DNA of 64,000 nucleotides from NCBI RefSeq assembly GCF_029392675.1, contig NZ_CP113941.1, positions 918,001-982,000 of the forward strand. Reading direction: 5' to 3'. This DNA comes from Lactobacillus sp. ESL0684 (lineage in GTDB: Bacteria > Bacillota > Bacilli > Lactobacillales > Lactobacillaceae). This document shows, in pieces, positions 1-8,924 of this stretch. The notes under the pieces are model-generated. The model had not been told where the DNA came from and searched no databases. It saw nothing but the letters and a program-made list of their open reading frames with translations. The position numbers and the translations under genes are program-made. Every line of letters begins with the position of its first letter. The first letter of the stretch is position 1.

Positions 1-1
1 C

Positions 2-517
2 ATTTTAAGTTCTTTTACATCATTTATTTACTTTGTCATTTTACAAGGAGTAACCAGTTTGGGTTTATTTGGAATTTGCTATGGGTTTGATAGTAAGTTT
101 AAATTTCAAGTAAGCCAACAATGGGCACATTTAAGGGTGACTGGCGCTTTAAGAGTGAATAGCGCAGATCTTACTGCGATTGCTGGCTTTGTCATTTTAC
201 TAATCTTGACTCTGGCAAGTTTTTATTTAATTACGAGTTTTATTAATTTTCTTAGTCATGCAATTACGGCTTTTCTGCCGAGAAATTCATATCGGCTAGT
301 GCTTAATGTCACCAGGTTAGTCATATTAGTTGGGGTAATTTGGCTGTTAAGTAATATCTTTAATGCTTTTTCTAGTGTCTTTTTGCTTCAGGTTAATAAG
401 ATGACTACGATTACTTTTTGGCAGGAAGATTTGCGGATGGCAATTTGGGATTTAGCTATTGTGTTACTTAATTTGCTTTTAATTAACAGATTTGTTGAAG
501 CTAAACAGAACAACTAA
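2..517 (+). CDS. Integral membrane protein of unknown function, C-terminal part (5' end outside window)
   Basis: The reading frame is open from base 2, so the gene starts before the window; a TTG at 59 inside it has no good ribosome binding site and is unlikely to be the start. The visible 171 residues contain about four hydrophobic segments: one at the very start, one after the VNSADLTAIAG stretch, one around LVILVGVIWLL and one around IWDLAIVLLNLLL, ending in a short polar tail. I do not recognise the family. It ends in a strong terminator at 532-565. Confidence 0.6.
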   Translation: MLSSFTSFIYFVILQGVTSLGLFGICYGFDSKFKFQVSQQWAHLRVTGALRVNSADLTAIAGFVILLILTLASFYLITSFINFLSHAITAFLPRNSYRLVLNVTRLVILVGVIWLLSNIFNAFSSVFLLQVNKMTTITFWQEDLRMAIWDLAIVLLNLLLINRFVEAKQNN

Positions 518-531
518 GTTTCAGCTAAACT

Positions 532-565
532 AAAAGCCTTCAAGCTCAGACTTGAAGGCTTTTTT
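532..565 (+). terminator. Rho-independent terminator of the first membrane-protein gene
   Basis: A 13-bp stem (AAAAGCCTTCAAG with CTTGAAGGCTTTT), loop CTCAGA, followed by a T run. It lies between two convergent genes and could also stop transcription from the minus-strand gene at 580-771. Confidence 0.85.
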
Positions 566-579
566 ATGCAATAAATCAA

Positions 580-771
580 TTAATGGTTGGCCGCAAAGTA
601 ATCATAAAGTTGATTAATCTCTTCAGGAGTAAATTCTCCATCACCGGTTTTCATTGCGTGAATTTTTTCGACTGAAAGGTGGCTAGCAAAAGCTAGATCA
701 GTATCACTAGCATGATGCTTTACCTGATAGTCAATAATTGCATCGGATAATTCTTGTAATTGCTGCTTCAT
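580..771 (-). CDS. Small conserved Lactobacillaceae protein (LBP_cg2779-like)
   Basis: 63 residues, soluble, acidic, with a helical pattern that resembles a degenerate helix-turn-helix (LAFASHLSVEKIHAMKTGDGEFTPEEINQL). I recall similar short proteins in lactobacilli annotated LBP_cg2779 family; no biochemical function is known to me. The start ATG at 771 has an AGGAGAAT-type ribosome binding site just upstream on the minus strand. It stands alone between lepB and the convergent membrane gene. Confidence 0.65.
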   Translation of the reverse strand: MKQQLQELSDAIIDYQVKHHASDTDLAFASHLSVEKIHAMKTGDGEFTPEEINQLYDYFAANH

Positions 772-835
772 GTTAATTCTCCTTTACAATTTTATTTTAG
801 CGAAAAATTATTTAAATTCAAAGTAAAACAATTAA

Positions 836-1414
836 TTAAAATGTTTGAATCTTATTGAATGGCCAGTATCTTACTACTACTTTAGCAACTAGTTCCTTGC
901 GCTTAACTGGGCCAAAAATATGTGAATCCTTTGAGATGTCGCGATGATCACCCATTACCCAATAATAACCTTTAGGAACTTTATAGGTGAAGTTCGTTGT
1001 ATAGGTGTGACCTGCATCATTGGCCGCTTTTTGATATTTGTTGTTTAAATAAGGTTCTGAGAAGCGCTTGCCATTAACATACATTTTGTCATTTTTAGAG
1101 ACAATCTTATCACCAGGTAGACCAATGATTCGTTTAATATACAATGCGCCAGGAACGTCTTGGGCAGCTTTGGGGGCGAGTAAGACGACTACATCGTTAC
1201 GTTTAGGTTCAAAATGTCGCACAGAAATTAAACGGTCGTTATTTTCAAAAGTCGGTTGCATTGATGGTCCTGAAACATTGTCATTTGATAACACAAAATT
1301 AAACAATAAGTAAAAGATCCCTAAGATAACAGCCATCATCACAACAACATCTAGAAGAAATTTACCTAGACTTTCTTCTTCGTCGTTGTTTTTATTTGTT
1401 ACTTTTTTTGCCAT
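836..1414 (-). CDS. lepB: Signal peptidase I
   Basis: Membrane-bound serine protease that removes signal peptides from secreted preproteins at the outer face of the membrane. 192 residues: a charged cytoplasmic N-terminus, one membrane anchor (about 19-42), then the catalytic domain. The nucleophile is Ser51 in SGPSMQPT and the general base Lys94 in YIKRIIGLPGD; the box MGDHRDISKDSHIFGPV near the C-terminus is also present. Length and single-anchor topology fit the Gram-positive SipS type. ATG at 1414 follows an AAGGAGA site. It is monocistronic and divergent from the 1498 gene. Confidence 0.95.
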   Translation of the reverse strand: MAKKVTNKNNDEEESLGKFLLDVVVMMAVILGIFYLLFNFVLSNDNVSGPSMQPTFENNDRLISVRHFEPKRNDVVVLLAPKAAQDVPGALYIKRIIGLPGDKIVSKNDKMYVNGKRFSEPYLNNKYQKAANDAGHTYTTNFTYKVPKGYYWVMGDHRDISKDSHIFGPVKRKELVAKVVVRYWPFNKIQTF

Positions 1415-1497
1415 AAAAAAATCTCCTTTATCATGTTATCTCTATTATAACTGAAATATTGCCAATTGAATGGTAAAATTAATGCAGGTAGATATGT

Positions 1498-2244
1498 ATG
1501 ACAAATTTTTTAAACAAAATTAACCAACTAGATGCAATGCTTGAGCAAAAAGAGGTACATGCGCAAGTTCAAGAACTTAATAAGATAGTTGCTACTGTTA
1601 AGCAACGAGCAATTTTGCCGGCAGCTCCGCGACCCTTAGGTTTTTTACCAGATGAATTAGCTGGTTTAAGCGAGCAGGGAGCACCAGCAGATCAATTAAA
1701 GATAATTAACCAACTGTTAAACAGTTTGCGCCAATTCTTATCAATCAATTATGGGCTGTGGTCACTGCCCAATAAAATAACAGCTACAGCAATTAAACAG
1801 CAATTGAATGTGCATTCGGCTTTAGAAATTATGGCAGGCAATGCGTGTTGGACCAAAGCACTAAGTGAGGCAGGTGTAACGACAGTTGCGACTGATTCTT
1901 TAGAATGGTCTAAGACATCGTCGACTGGCAGTCAGCCATTTAGTAAGGTGATACAATTAAATGCGCCAAATGCAATTAAGCAGTTTAATCGAGTCGATTT
2001 GATTCTGTGCTCTTGGGCGCCTAATTTTAATCAAGCAGATTTGGCGGCTGTTCGTGCATGGGAAAGGTATAATCCATCCGCTCATTTGCTTTTTATTGGC
2101 GAAAAAAACGGCGTCACTAATTCAAAGCAATTTTGGCAGAAGCAAAACTTTAATTCAACGCAAGAATTAAAGCTGATCAATCAAACCTTTCTAAGCTACG
2201 ATTTTATTAATGAACAAATATTTGAGATAGAACATGAAATTTAA
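1498..2244 (+). CDS. SAM-methyltransferase-like protein with a weak motif I
   Basis: 248 residues. An N-terminal helical region (1-100) precedes a Rossmann-like segment in which LEIMAGNACWTKALSEAG (109-126) sits where the SAM-binding glycine loop E-x-G-x-G-x-G would be; only G114 remains, and ATDSLEW follows at the place of motif II. LILCSWAPNF may stand for motif IV. This looks like a class I methyltransferase fold whose SAM loop is altered; substrate unknown. Its end overlaps the next gene by 11 bp, so the two are probably translationally coupled. Confidence 0.55.
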   Translation: MTNFLNKINQLDAMLEQKEVHAQVQELNKIVATVKQRAILPAAPRPLGFLPDELAGLSEQGAPADQLKIINQLLNSLRQFLSINYGLWSLPNKITATAIKQQLNVHSALEIMAGNACWTKALSEAGVTTVATDSLEWSKTSSTGSQPFSKVIQLNAPNAIKQFNRVDLILCSWAPNFNQADLAAVRAWERYNPSAHLLFIGEKNGVTNSKQFWQKQNFNSTQELKLINQTFLSYDFINEQIFEIEHEI

Positions 2245-3214
2245 AAAAACAGGATTAATTATTATCATTTTTTTGTCTTTTTTAGGCATTGGCAGCATGC
2301 TGTCTAATATTCAATCGCGTGAAGCTGATCAATTGCTTGAAGCTTATGGTCTAAGCAATAATACAAGAACTATTAAAATCAATAATTCGCAAAGAGTTAG
2401 TGATTTAATCGATTATTTACAAAAGAAACATCCGCGAAGTGCAATCCAGGTTCATCTGGTTGAACAAGATAAGCAGTCAAATCAAACACTAGTTTGGGCT
2501 AATCATAATGTGGTTAGTTTACCAACTGAATCAGGGCGTTATTTTACACTCGATAACTTTAAAGGACAGGTTTCGTTTGCTGTTTTAGGGTTAAATTGCC
2601 CAATTGCAACTTTAAAAACACAGGGCAATCAATACGTTATCTTACACAAGCAATATTATTCAGTAATAGGCACTTTAAAGCACTATCGGCAAATGAAGCA
2701 AGATGGTTATTATTTAACAACAGGCTCAAATCAGCCAACTGGACAGTTTAAATTAAAAAACTATCAAATTATGATTGACAGTTCGCCTAAGGTTATCAAG
2801 CAAATTGCTAACCATTATCAAGTTAAGGCTAAAACACCAGTCTTTGTACGCAAACATCAAATTCACCAATTTTCAATTTTAAAAGAGTTAGTGGCGATTA
2901 TGCTCTTTAGTTTGGCTGCTGCTTGTTGTAATTTATTACTAGCACTACTTGATTGGCAATTAGTTAAAAAGACAAGTCTATCAGGAAAACTCTTACGTAA
3001 CTGGCTATTAAATCGTGGTATCAGAAATATGTTACTGGAATTATTGGTGACCTTGGCAGCAAACCTATTCCTTAATTGGCGAGCCTTTTATTCACGTCCG
3101 CTTGCTTTAGTTTGGCTACTTATGATTAGCTGGGTGTTTATTATTGCCATTTATGCCGTAAGTTTAGTTTATCTTTTAAGAAAGGACCAACATCGTGCGG
3201 GAATTACCAAGTAA
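2234..3214 (+). CDS. Membrane protein with FtsX/MacB-like 1+3 topology, orphan
   Basis: 326 residues. One N-terminal membrane helix (6-24), a roughly 190-residue extracellular domain (25-215), then three membrane helices (about 218-241, 266-281, 290-315), separated after the second by a basic amphipathic stretch (WQLVKKTSLSGKLLRNWLLN). This is the layout of FtsX/MacB-type (type VII) ABC transporter permeases, but no ATPase gene is adjacent and I see no signature motif, so the assignment is by topology only. It overlaps the upstream methyltransferase-like gene by 11 bp and the downstream RsmF-like gene by 20 bp. Confidence 0.5.
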   Translation: MKFKKTGLIIIIFLSFLGIGSMLSNIQSREADQLLEAYGLSNNTRTIKINNSQRVSDLIDYLQKKHPRSAIQVHLVEQDKQSNQTLVWANHNVVSLPTESGRYFTLDNFKGQVSFAVLGLNCPIATLKTQGNQYVILHKQYYSVIGTLKHYRQMKQDGYYLTTGSNQPTGQFKLKNYQIMIDSSPKVIKQIANHYQVKAKTPVFVRKHQIHQFSILKELVAIMLFSLAAACCNLLLALLDWQLVKKTSLSGKLLRNWLLNRGIRNMLLELLVTLAANLFLNWRAFYSRPLALVWLLMISWVFIIAIYAVSLVYLLRKDQHRAGITK

Positions 3215-4595
3215 GTTCGTTAGTAAATATCAAGCATTGCTGGGGAAAAACGACGCAGCAGCTTTATTTACTGCAATAGCAAGTCCCAGTAAAAAAGCCT
3301 TTCGGGTTAATCCTTTAAAAAGTACTGCAAAACAATTTACTGATTCGCAAGTGGTACCGGTACCAGGGATTACAGAAGCATACTATGGACAAGTTAGTGG
3401 TCAGGATCCTGAATGGATTAGCGGTCTAGTTTATTCACAAGAACCAGCGGCTATGTTTCCTGGTCAAATTGCTGATGTTAAAGCTGGAGAACGTGTGCTC
3501 GATCTGTGTGCTGCACCAGGTGGTAAGAGCTTATTCTTAGGCGAAAAATTACAAGATCAAGGATTATTGGTTGCTAATGAAATTTCAACAGCTAGAGCCA
3601 AAACCTTGCGGGAAAATATCGAGCGTTGGGGCTTAGTAAATGTATTAGTTACTAATGAGGGTCCGGCAAAATTAGCTAGCAAATTTACACACTTTTTTGA
3701 TAAAATAGTGGTTGATGCCCCGTGCAGTGGGGAAGGTATGTTTCGCAAGAATTCAGCAGCAATGGACTATTGGTCACCGGAATATGTCTTAACTTGTCAA
3801 AAACGGCAACAAGAGATTTTGACTGCAGCAGTAAAAATGCTTAGGCCGGGTGGTCAACTAATATATTCTACGTGCACTTTTTCGCCGGAAGAAGACGAAC
3901 AGGTTGTATCTTGGTTAGTTGAGCAATTTGATTTTAAGATTATGCCCCTTGAAATAGTTGCAGGTTCTCGGGCAGGTCGACCTGAGTGGGGTCAGCAATT
4001 ACCAGACTTAGCGGGTACGTTACGGTTTTGGCCACAAGATAATTTAGGGGAAGGACAATATGTGGCCAAACTCAGGGCACCTCTGGTCGACGTTACGCCA
4101 ACAACTGAAAATAAACCTAAAAAGCGCCAACACAAACATAAACCAACTGAATTGTCTAAAGGTGACAATAAGTTAGTAGCTGAGATACTTGAGCAATTCA
4201 ATTTGCCAGTATGTTTGACTAATTGGCAAAATTTATGTCAGGTTAGCAATGATCACGTTTTTCTGCCAGCATACAAAGGCCAAAATTTAGGTTTAAAGAT
4301 TTTAAAGAATGGTTTAGAATTAGGTGTTCTCAAGAAAAAGCGCTTCGAACCAGGCCAACAATTAGCCCAAGTGTTAAATGGGGTGCCTCAAGAGCGGGTA
4401 ATTGACTTGAATCAAGATGAGTATGCCAGCTATTTACATGGAGAAACAATAGCAAGTAAGAGTAAATTACGTGGCTTTGTTTTGATTAGTTATCATGGAT
4501 TAATTTTTAGTTTTGGCAAAATGACTGGTAATGGTATCTTAAAGAATTTTTATCCCAAAGGACTGCGAACGATTAAGAAAGGATATTTAAATTAA
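3195..4595 (+). CDS. rsmF: RsmF/RsmB-type RNA cytosine-C5 methyltransferase
   Basis: SAM-dependent enzyme that places m5C on RNA, most likely 16S rRNA. 466 residues with a Nol1/Nop2/Sun catalytic domain: SAM loop DLCAAPGGKS (103-112), motif IV APCSGEGMFRK with Cys177, and motif VI STCTFSPEEDEQ with the catalytic Cys227. The C-terminal half carries the extra RsmF-type RNA-binding domains. I chose the GTG at 3195 because AAAGGA lies about 10 bases upstream; it overlaps the previous gene by 20 bp. The HAD gene follows one base after the stop. The exact target nucleotide cannot be read from sequence. Confidence 0.85.
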   Translation: MRELPSKFVSKYQALLGKNDAAALFTAIASPSKKAFRVNPLKSTAKQFTDSQVVPVPGITEAYYGQVSGQDPEWISGLVYSQEPAAMFPGQIADVKAGERVLDLCAAPGGKSLFLGEKLQDQGLLVANEISTARAKTLRENIERWGLVNVLVTNEGPAKLASKFTHFFDKIVVDAPCSGEGMFRKNSAAMDYWSPEYVLTCQKRQQEILTAAVKMLRPGGQLIYSTCTFSPEEDEQVVSWLVEQFDFKIMPLEIVAGSRAGRPEWGQQLPDLAGTLRFWPQDNLGEGQYVAKLRAPLVDVTPTTENKPKKRQHKHKPTELSKGDNKLVAEILEQFNLPVCLTNWQNLCQVSNDHVFLPAYKGQNLGLKILKNGLELGVLKKKRFEPGQQLAQVLNGVPQERVIDLNQDEYASYLHGETIASKSKLRGFVLISYHGLIFSFGKMTGNGILKNFYPKGLRTIKKGYLN

Positions 4596-4596
4596 C

Positions 4597-5385
4597 ATGA
4601 TTAAACTAATTGCAACAGATATGGATGGCACGTGGCTAACTGATGAGAAAACCTATGATGAAGAACTCTTTTTGCGGGAGTTCAAGATTATGCAAGAGCG
4701 TGATATTAAGTTTGTCGTTGCCAGTGGTAACCAATATGAAAATTTAGTTACTCGGTTTCCCCAAGTAGTCGATCAGCTGTATTTTATAGCTGAAAATGGC
4801 GCATTAGTTGCCAAAGGTAAGCAAGTTATTCATGTTGATAATCTTTCTACTACTGATTGGCAGACTTTACTAGGCTTAACACATGAATATGATGAAAAAG
4901 CAACGGTTTCTGGCTTATTAGGGGCTTATATATTAGCAAAAGATGGTCCAGAATATGCCAAAGAATTGGCTAAATATTATGAAAAATTAACGGTTGTTTC
5001 TGACTTTGACCATTTGGACGATAAAATCTTTAAAGTTACTTTTGATGTAGCAGCAGACAAATTGCCAGATATGCTTGTGGAACTAAAACAAAAGCATCCT
5101 GAATTAGGGTTTGTGGCTGGTTCTGCCGAGTCAATTGATATGTCGACTAAAGGAATGAATAAAGCGGTTGGGTTGGAATATTTGAGTAAAAAGCTGGGTA
5201 TTAACCCTAAAGAGATGGTTGCTTTTGGTGATAGTGGCAATGATGTTGGGATGCTGAAATATGCTGGCAGGAGTTTTGCCACCAGTACGGCAATGGCTAG
5301 TGCTAAGCAGGCGGCTGATCAAATTATCGGTTCAAGCAATGATAGTGCTGTGCAAAAAGAAATTTGGAAATTATTAAAGGATTGA
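4597..5385 (+). CDS. Cof-type HAD-IIB family sugar-phosphate phosphatase
   Basis: Cytoplasmic Mg-dependent phosphatase, 262 residues, the usual length for the Cof/YidA group. Motif I is DMDGTW (8-13) with nucleophile Asp8 and acid Asp10, motif II VASGNQ, and motif III/IV GDSGNDVGML near the C-terminus; the large middle insert is the IIB cap that determines substrate. The TGN variant after the motif II serine/threonine position is common in this group. It starts one base after the RsmF-like stop codon and is probably cotranscribed with it. Substrate unknown. Confidence 0.85.
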   Translation: MIKLIATDMDGTWLTDEKTYDEELFLREFKIMQERDIKFVVASGNQYENLVTRFPQVVDQLYFIAENGALVAKGKQVIHVDNLSTTDWQTLLGLTHEYDEKATVSGLLGAYILAKDGPEYAKELAKYYEKLTVVSDFDHLDDKIFKVTFDVAADKLPDMLVELKQKHPELGFVAGSAESIDMSTKGMNKAVGLEYLSKKLGINPKEMVAFGDSGNDVGMLKYAGRSFATSTAMASAKQAADQIIGSSNDSAVQKEIWKLLKD

Positions 5386-5494
5386 TAGATTGTAAAGTAA
5401 AGAAGTCACTTGACTTTGTATAGAGTAAATTAGTTGAAAAGCTTCTTTTTTTGCAATCTTTGCCCAAGTCTGTAAGTAAAACTGGGTGGAGTAA

Positions 5495-6697
5495 ATGAAG
5501 CAATATAAAAATATCTATTATTTGATAAATATTCTGTACAATGCAGGTGTAACGGTGTGGAGCGGCACCATCTATTTGTTTATGCATAAGGTTGGCTATC
5601 CATATGGCGAAATCAATTTATTTTTAGCCATCTTTTGGATAATAACTTTTGTTGCAGAAATCCCATCAGGCTACATTGCAGATCATTTTGGCTATCTGCA
5701 CACCATTCAGTTTAGTGCGGTTATTAGAGCAGTAGGCTTATTGATCTTGATTATCCCGATTGCTAATATTCCTATATTAATAATAAGTGGCATTCTGACA
5801 GCCCTAGGTGATTCACTGCAGTCTGGAACTATGCAATCATGGATTGCCAATAAAGCAGCCGTAAATAATAAAAAGGCTGAACTAGGAGATATTTATTCAA
5901 ATTATAATATAGTATCAACTCCAGTAAGTATGGCCGTTGGTTTTGTCGGTGCAAACGTGTTAGGAAATCTTAATTTGGCCTATCCGCTAATTGTGGGAGC
6001 TTTGCTTTTGGCAATAACTGCTATTGTACTGATCTTTTTACTGAAGTTTGATAGTCGTGATATAGGTGTAGCTAAAGCAGAGTTAAAAAAGTTTAACTTG
6101 ATAAATGATGTTAAAAGTGTAATAAGTCAAGAATCGGGTACCTTTAAATTAATTTTATTGTTTTTGCCAATAGACTTTATTACCTATAGTCCATATACGC
6201 AGTGGCAATTATATTTTCAGCAGGGCAAAGAGGTCAAGACCGGTTTTATTTTAGTAGCAATCGATTTAGTTGGGATTTTAGGTTCGTTTATTTATAAAAG
6301 AATTAATCATAAAAAATTTAAGCAGCTCAATATCATTATATTTTCTGTTGTATTAGCAGCGATTACTATTTTGATTTCGGTATCATTGAAGCAGTTTTAT
6401 TATTTTTCAGTGGCATTTTTCTTGCTCCATATCACATTCTATAATGTGCGATTATTAGCGCAAAATACCCTTTTGCAAACAAATATTAAGACAGAAGCAA
6501 GTCGGGCTACCATTATTTCTGTTGATAATGCTCTTGAAGCCGCAGTTTATTTAGTTATTTTAGCTATCAATAGTTACATTTCAGATCATTTTAATATCGG
6601 CGCTGCTTGGGTTGTTTTAACTCTAATCGGCATTGTTCTATTTGCGATTGCTTTGATTGTCTATAGAAATAATCGCTTAAAAGAAAGGCATAAATGA
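5495..6697 (+). CDS. Major facilitator superfamily transporter
   Basis: 400 residues with about 11-12 hydrophobic helices and the typical MFS mid-protein loop (around 195-215). The segment EIPSGYIADHFGYLHTI (about 53-69) matches the cytoplasmic loop 2-3 motif (G-x-x-x-D-x-x-G-x-x), the best family signature here. The protein resembles uncharacterised MFS exporters of lactobacilli; the substrate cannot be predicted. ATG at 5495 is preceded by GGGTGGAG. An imperfect inverted repeat at 5389-5459 separates it from the HAD gene and may terminate that operon. Confidence 0.75.
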   Translation: MKQYKNIYYLINILYNAGVTVWSGTIYLFMHKVGYPYGEINLFLAIFWIITFVAEIPSGYIADHFGYLHTIQFSAVIRAVGLLILIIPIANIPILIISGILTALGDSLQSGTMQSWIANKAAVNNKKAELGDIYSNYNIVSTPVSMAVGFVGANVLGNLNLAYPLIVGALLLAITAIVLIFLLKFDSRDIGVAKAELKKFNLINDVKSVISQESGTFKLILLFLPIDFITYSPYTQWQLYFQQGKEVKTGFILVAIDLVGILGSFIYKRINHKKFKQLNIIIFSVVLAAITILISVSLKQFYYFSVAFFLLHITFYNVRLLAQNTLLQTNIKTEASRATIISVDNALEAAVYLVILAINSYISDHFNIGAAWVVLTLIGIVLFAIALIVYRNNRLKERHK

Positions 6698-6728
6698 TTA
6701 ACTTCTGCATTAAAAATGTAATTCACAT

Positions 6729-6764
6729 AAAAACCGCAAAGGAATAATTTCCCTTGCGGTTTTT
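6729..6764. terminator. Bidirectional terminator between the MFS gene and fni
   Basis: A 14-bp stem, AAAAACCGCAAAGG paired with CCCTTGCGGTTTTT, with an 8-base AT loop. A runs at one side and T runs at the other make it work for both convergent genes. Confidence 0.9.
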
Positions 6765-6777
6765 GGATGATTAGTCT

Positions 6778-7794
6778 TCATAATAATTGCTCAATTAAAC
6801 TTTTTAAAGGTAAGTCATAGTATTGCTTAAGTTCGGTCAAATGCTCAAGATCATGTTGGCCATAGATTGCCAGGAGATTGGCTAATTCTTCTTGCCAACC
6901 CTCAATCAGTTCTAACAAATATTGACTGCCGTGTTCCTGCATTGCTTGTAAGAATGTATTAGCAATTCCCACGTATTTTCCACCTAGGCAAAGTCCTTTA
7001 AAAATATCTAATGGGTTACGGATGCCACCGGAAACGATAAAGTCAGTCTCTTCGCGTGCTGCCATCATTGTGGCTATAACAGTCGGTAAGCCAATATCTG
7101 CTAAATAAGACACATCATGATTATTTCGAGCATTTTCAATTTGGGCAAAATTAGTACCACCACTACCAGCTAAATCAAACAAATTAAAGCCTGACTCCTT
7201 AAGTAGCCGAATGCTAGCCGCGTCTAGGCCAAAGCCAACTTCTTTAATAATAATTGGCACAGTTACCGTTTGTCTAATTTGTTTAAGATTGTCTAACCAG
7301 TAAAAATCACGGTCACCTTCAGGCATAGCAATTTCTTGAACAGTATTAAGATGAATTTGCAGTGCATCAGCAGCTAATTCGGTAACTATTTTTTGAGCAT
7401 CATGTGGTTTGGTTAATGCATTAACGTTAACGATTATTACGCCATCAGGATTGGCTTCACGAGCTACGTAAAAACTAGCCAATTGATCTGGTTCTTTAAC
7501 CAAGATACTCGCAGACCCAAGTGCCAAAGCGATTTTAGTTTTACCAGCGATTTGACCTAGAGTACGATTGATTGCTAGTGACTTAGGAGAACCACCCGTC
7601 ATTGCGTTGATAAAAAAGGGAGCATTAACTGATTTTCCAAACATTGATGTCTTAATAGTAGCTAAGGCAGCTTTGCTTTCTGGTAAGGCAGGACGCAGAA
7701 GATGCATTTGATCAAAGCTATTTTTTTGTTTTGCATCAAAAAACTTTTGTGCTAAAGCTAAATGCTCTTCTTTGCGGTTAGATCTAATTGACAT
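6778..7794 (-). CDS. fni: Type 2 isopentenyl-diphosphate delta-isomerase (FMN-dependent)
   Basis: Interconverts isopentenyl and dimethylallyl diphosphate, the last step of the mevalonate route to isoprenoid precursors. 338 residues, a TIM-barrel flavoprotein. Family motifs seen: NRKEEHLALA near the N-terminus, NAMTGGSPKSLAINR (FMN and substrate site), LGSAS, and LAGSGGTNFAQIE near the middle with GGIRNPLDIFKGLCLGG later (FMN phosphate site). Last gene of the mvk-mvaD-pmvK-fni operon, 10 bp after pmvK. Confidence 0.95.
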   Translation of the reverse strand: MSIRSNRKEEHLALAQKFFDAKQKNSFDQMHLLRPALPESKAALATIKTSMFGKSVNAPFFINAMTGGSPKSLAINRTLGQIAGKTKIALALGSASILVKEPDQLASFYVAREANPDGVIIVNVNALTKPHDAQKIVTELAADALQIHLNTVQEIAMPEGDRDFYWLDNLKQIRQTVTVPIIIKEVGFGLDAASIRLLKESGFNLFDLAGSGGTNFAQIENARNNHDVSYLADIGLPTVIATMMAAREETDFIVSGGIRNPLDIFKGLCLGGKYVGIANTFLQAMQEHGSQYLLELIEGWQEELANLLAIYGQHDLEHLTELKQYYDLPLKSLIEQLL

Positions 7795-7804
7795 AGTTAA
7801 TTCC

Positions 7805-8887
7805 TTAATGTACCAGTTTTACTTGATGTACATGAAAATTTAGTGGCAAGATTCCATTTTGACGCCAGGCAGCTTCTAGGGCATTCACATCAGTATCTGG
7901 ATCGGCAATTACAATTCCGCAATCACCATTACCAGCACCGGAAGTTTTGGCTGCACCACCAAATTCTTCGGCAATATTAATTAATTTGGATAAACGTGGG
8001 ATTTCAATGGCGATTTGCGTCATTTGTGCAAAATTTTGTAATAGTTGTCGATTAATCCGAATTTGTTGCTTGATTAAATTGATATTATTATGCTCAAAAC
8101 CAGCAATCATTTGCAAAACACACTCACGTGAAGCAGTTAAGAAATGCTGATATTGGGTACTTACATCAGCTTTATTAGCGTTAGTTGCATCAACTAAACG
8201 AGAAGTAGATGCGGGTTGATGACTCCAACCGATCTTTAAATTTAGTCCTTGTGGTGGGGTCAATAATTGGATTTTTAGGCCAGGCCAAGCTTCGCTCAAT
8301 ACTGCGGATAACGATTTATGTGCCAGTTCTTCAGCCAACCAATCTCTATCAAAAGTTTGGTAAGCTAACCAACCCCCATAAACGCTAGCGGCAATATCTC
8401 CAGCTGAACCATTTTGCTGAACTGAATAGTGAGCAATTGCTGAAAGTTTGTAAACTAATTCATTGCTAAAGGAGACGCCATAAAATCGTAAAATTGCTTT
8501 AACTGTTGCTACTGTAACGGCTGCACTCGATCCTAGACCGTACTTTTTACCATCAGGTGAATCCAAGTCAGAATTAATGTGCAAATCATAGACTTCCATG
8601 TTAATGTTCTGCTCTAAGCAGAAGCTTTCGGTATATGAAATGGCAGCTAGAATATATTCAAATGGATTATCACGATTATCGATGACCATCTTAGCGCCAC
8701 GTCTGACCCAATGGATCGAGTCTTGAGAGTATTGCTTAGAATGAATGGTTCCAGTAGTTGACTTGCTTTTAGTAATTGAAACCCGAATAAATTGATTAAC
8801 CGCAACTAAAATAGCGGGACAGTCTTGTTCTAAGACGGCATATTCACCAGCGATATATAATTTTCCGGGTGCTTGTTCTGTTATCAA
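7805..8887 (-). CDS. pmvK: Phosphomevalonate kinase
   Basis: GHMP-family kinase that converts mevalonate 5-phosphate to the diphosphate. 360 residues, normal for Gram-positive MvaK2. The ATP loop GLGSSAAV lies at 117-124, preceded by SPDGKKY, and the C-terminal GHMP motif KTSGAGNGDCGIV is near 315-327. ATG at 8887 opens MITEQAPGKLYIAGEYAVLE, the family-typical start. It lies 37 bp after mvaD and 10 bp before fni. Confidence 0.95.
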   Translation of the reverse strand: MITEQAPGKLYIAGEYAVLEQDCPAILVAVNQFIRVSITKSKSTTGTIHSKQYSQDSIHWVRRGAKMVIDNRDNPFEYILAAISYTESFCLEQNINMEVYDLHINSDLDSPDGKKYGLGSSAAVTVATVKAILRFYGVSFSNELVYKLSAIAHYSVQQNGSAGDIAASVYGGWLAYQTFDRDWLAEELAHKSLSAVLSEAWPGLKIQLLTPPQGLNLKIGWSHQPASTSRLVDATNANKADVSTQYQHFLTASRECVLQMIAGFEHNNINLIKQQIRINRQLLQNFAQMTQIAIEIPRLSKLINIAEEFGGAAKTSGAGNGDCGIVIADPDTDVNALEAAWRQNGILPLNFHVHQVKLVH

Positions 8888-8924
8888 AAGAATTTAATCT
8901 CCTAATCCAATTTAACGATATTGA

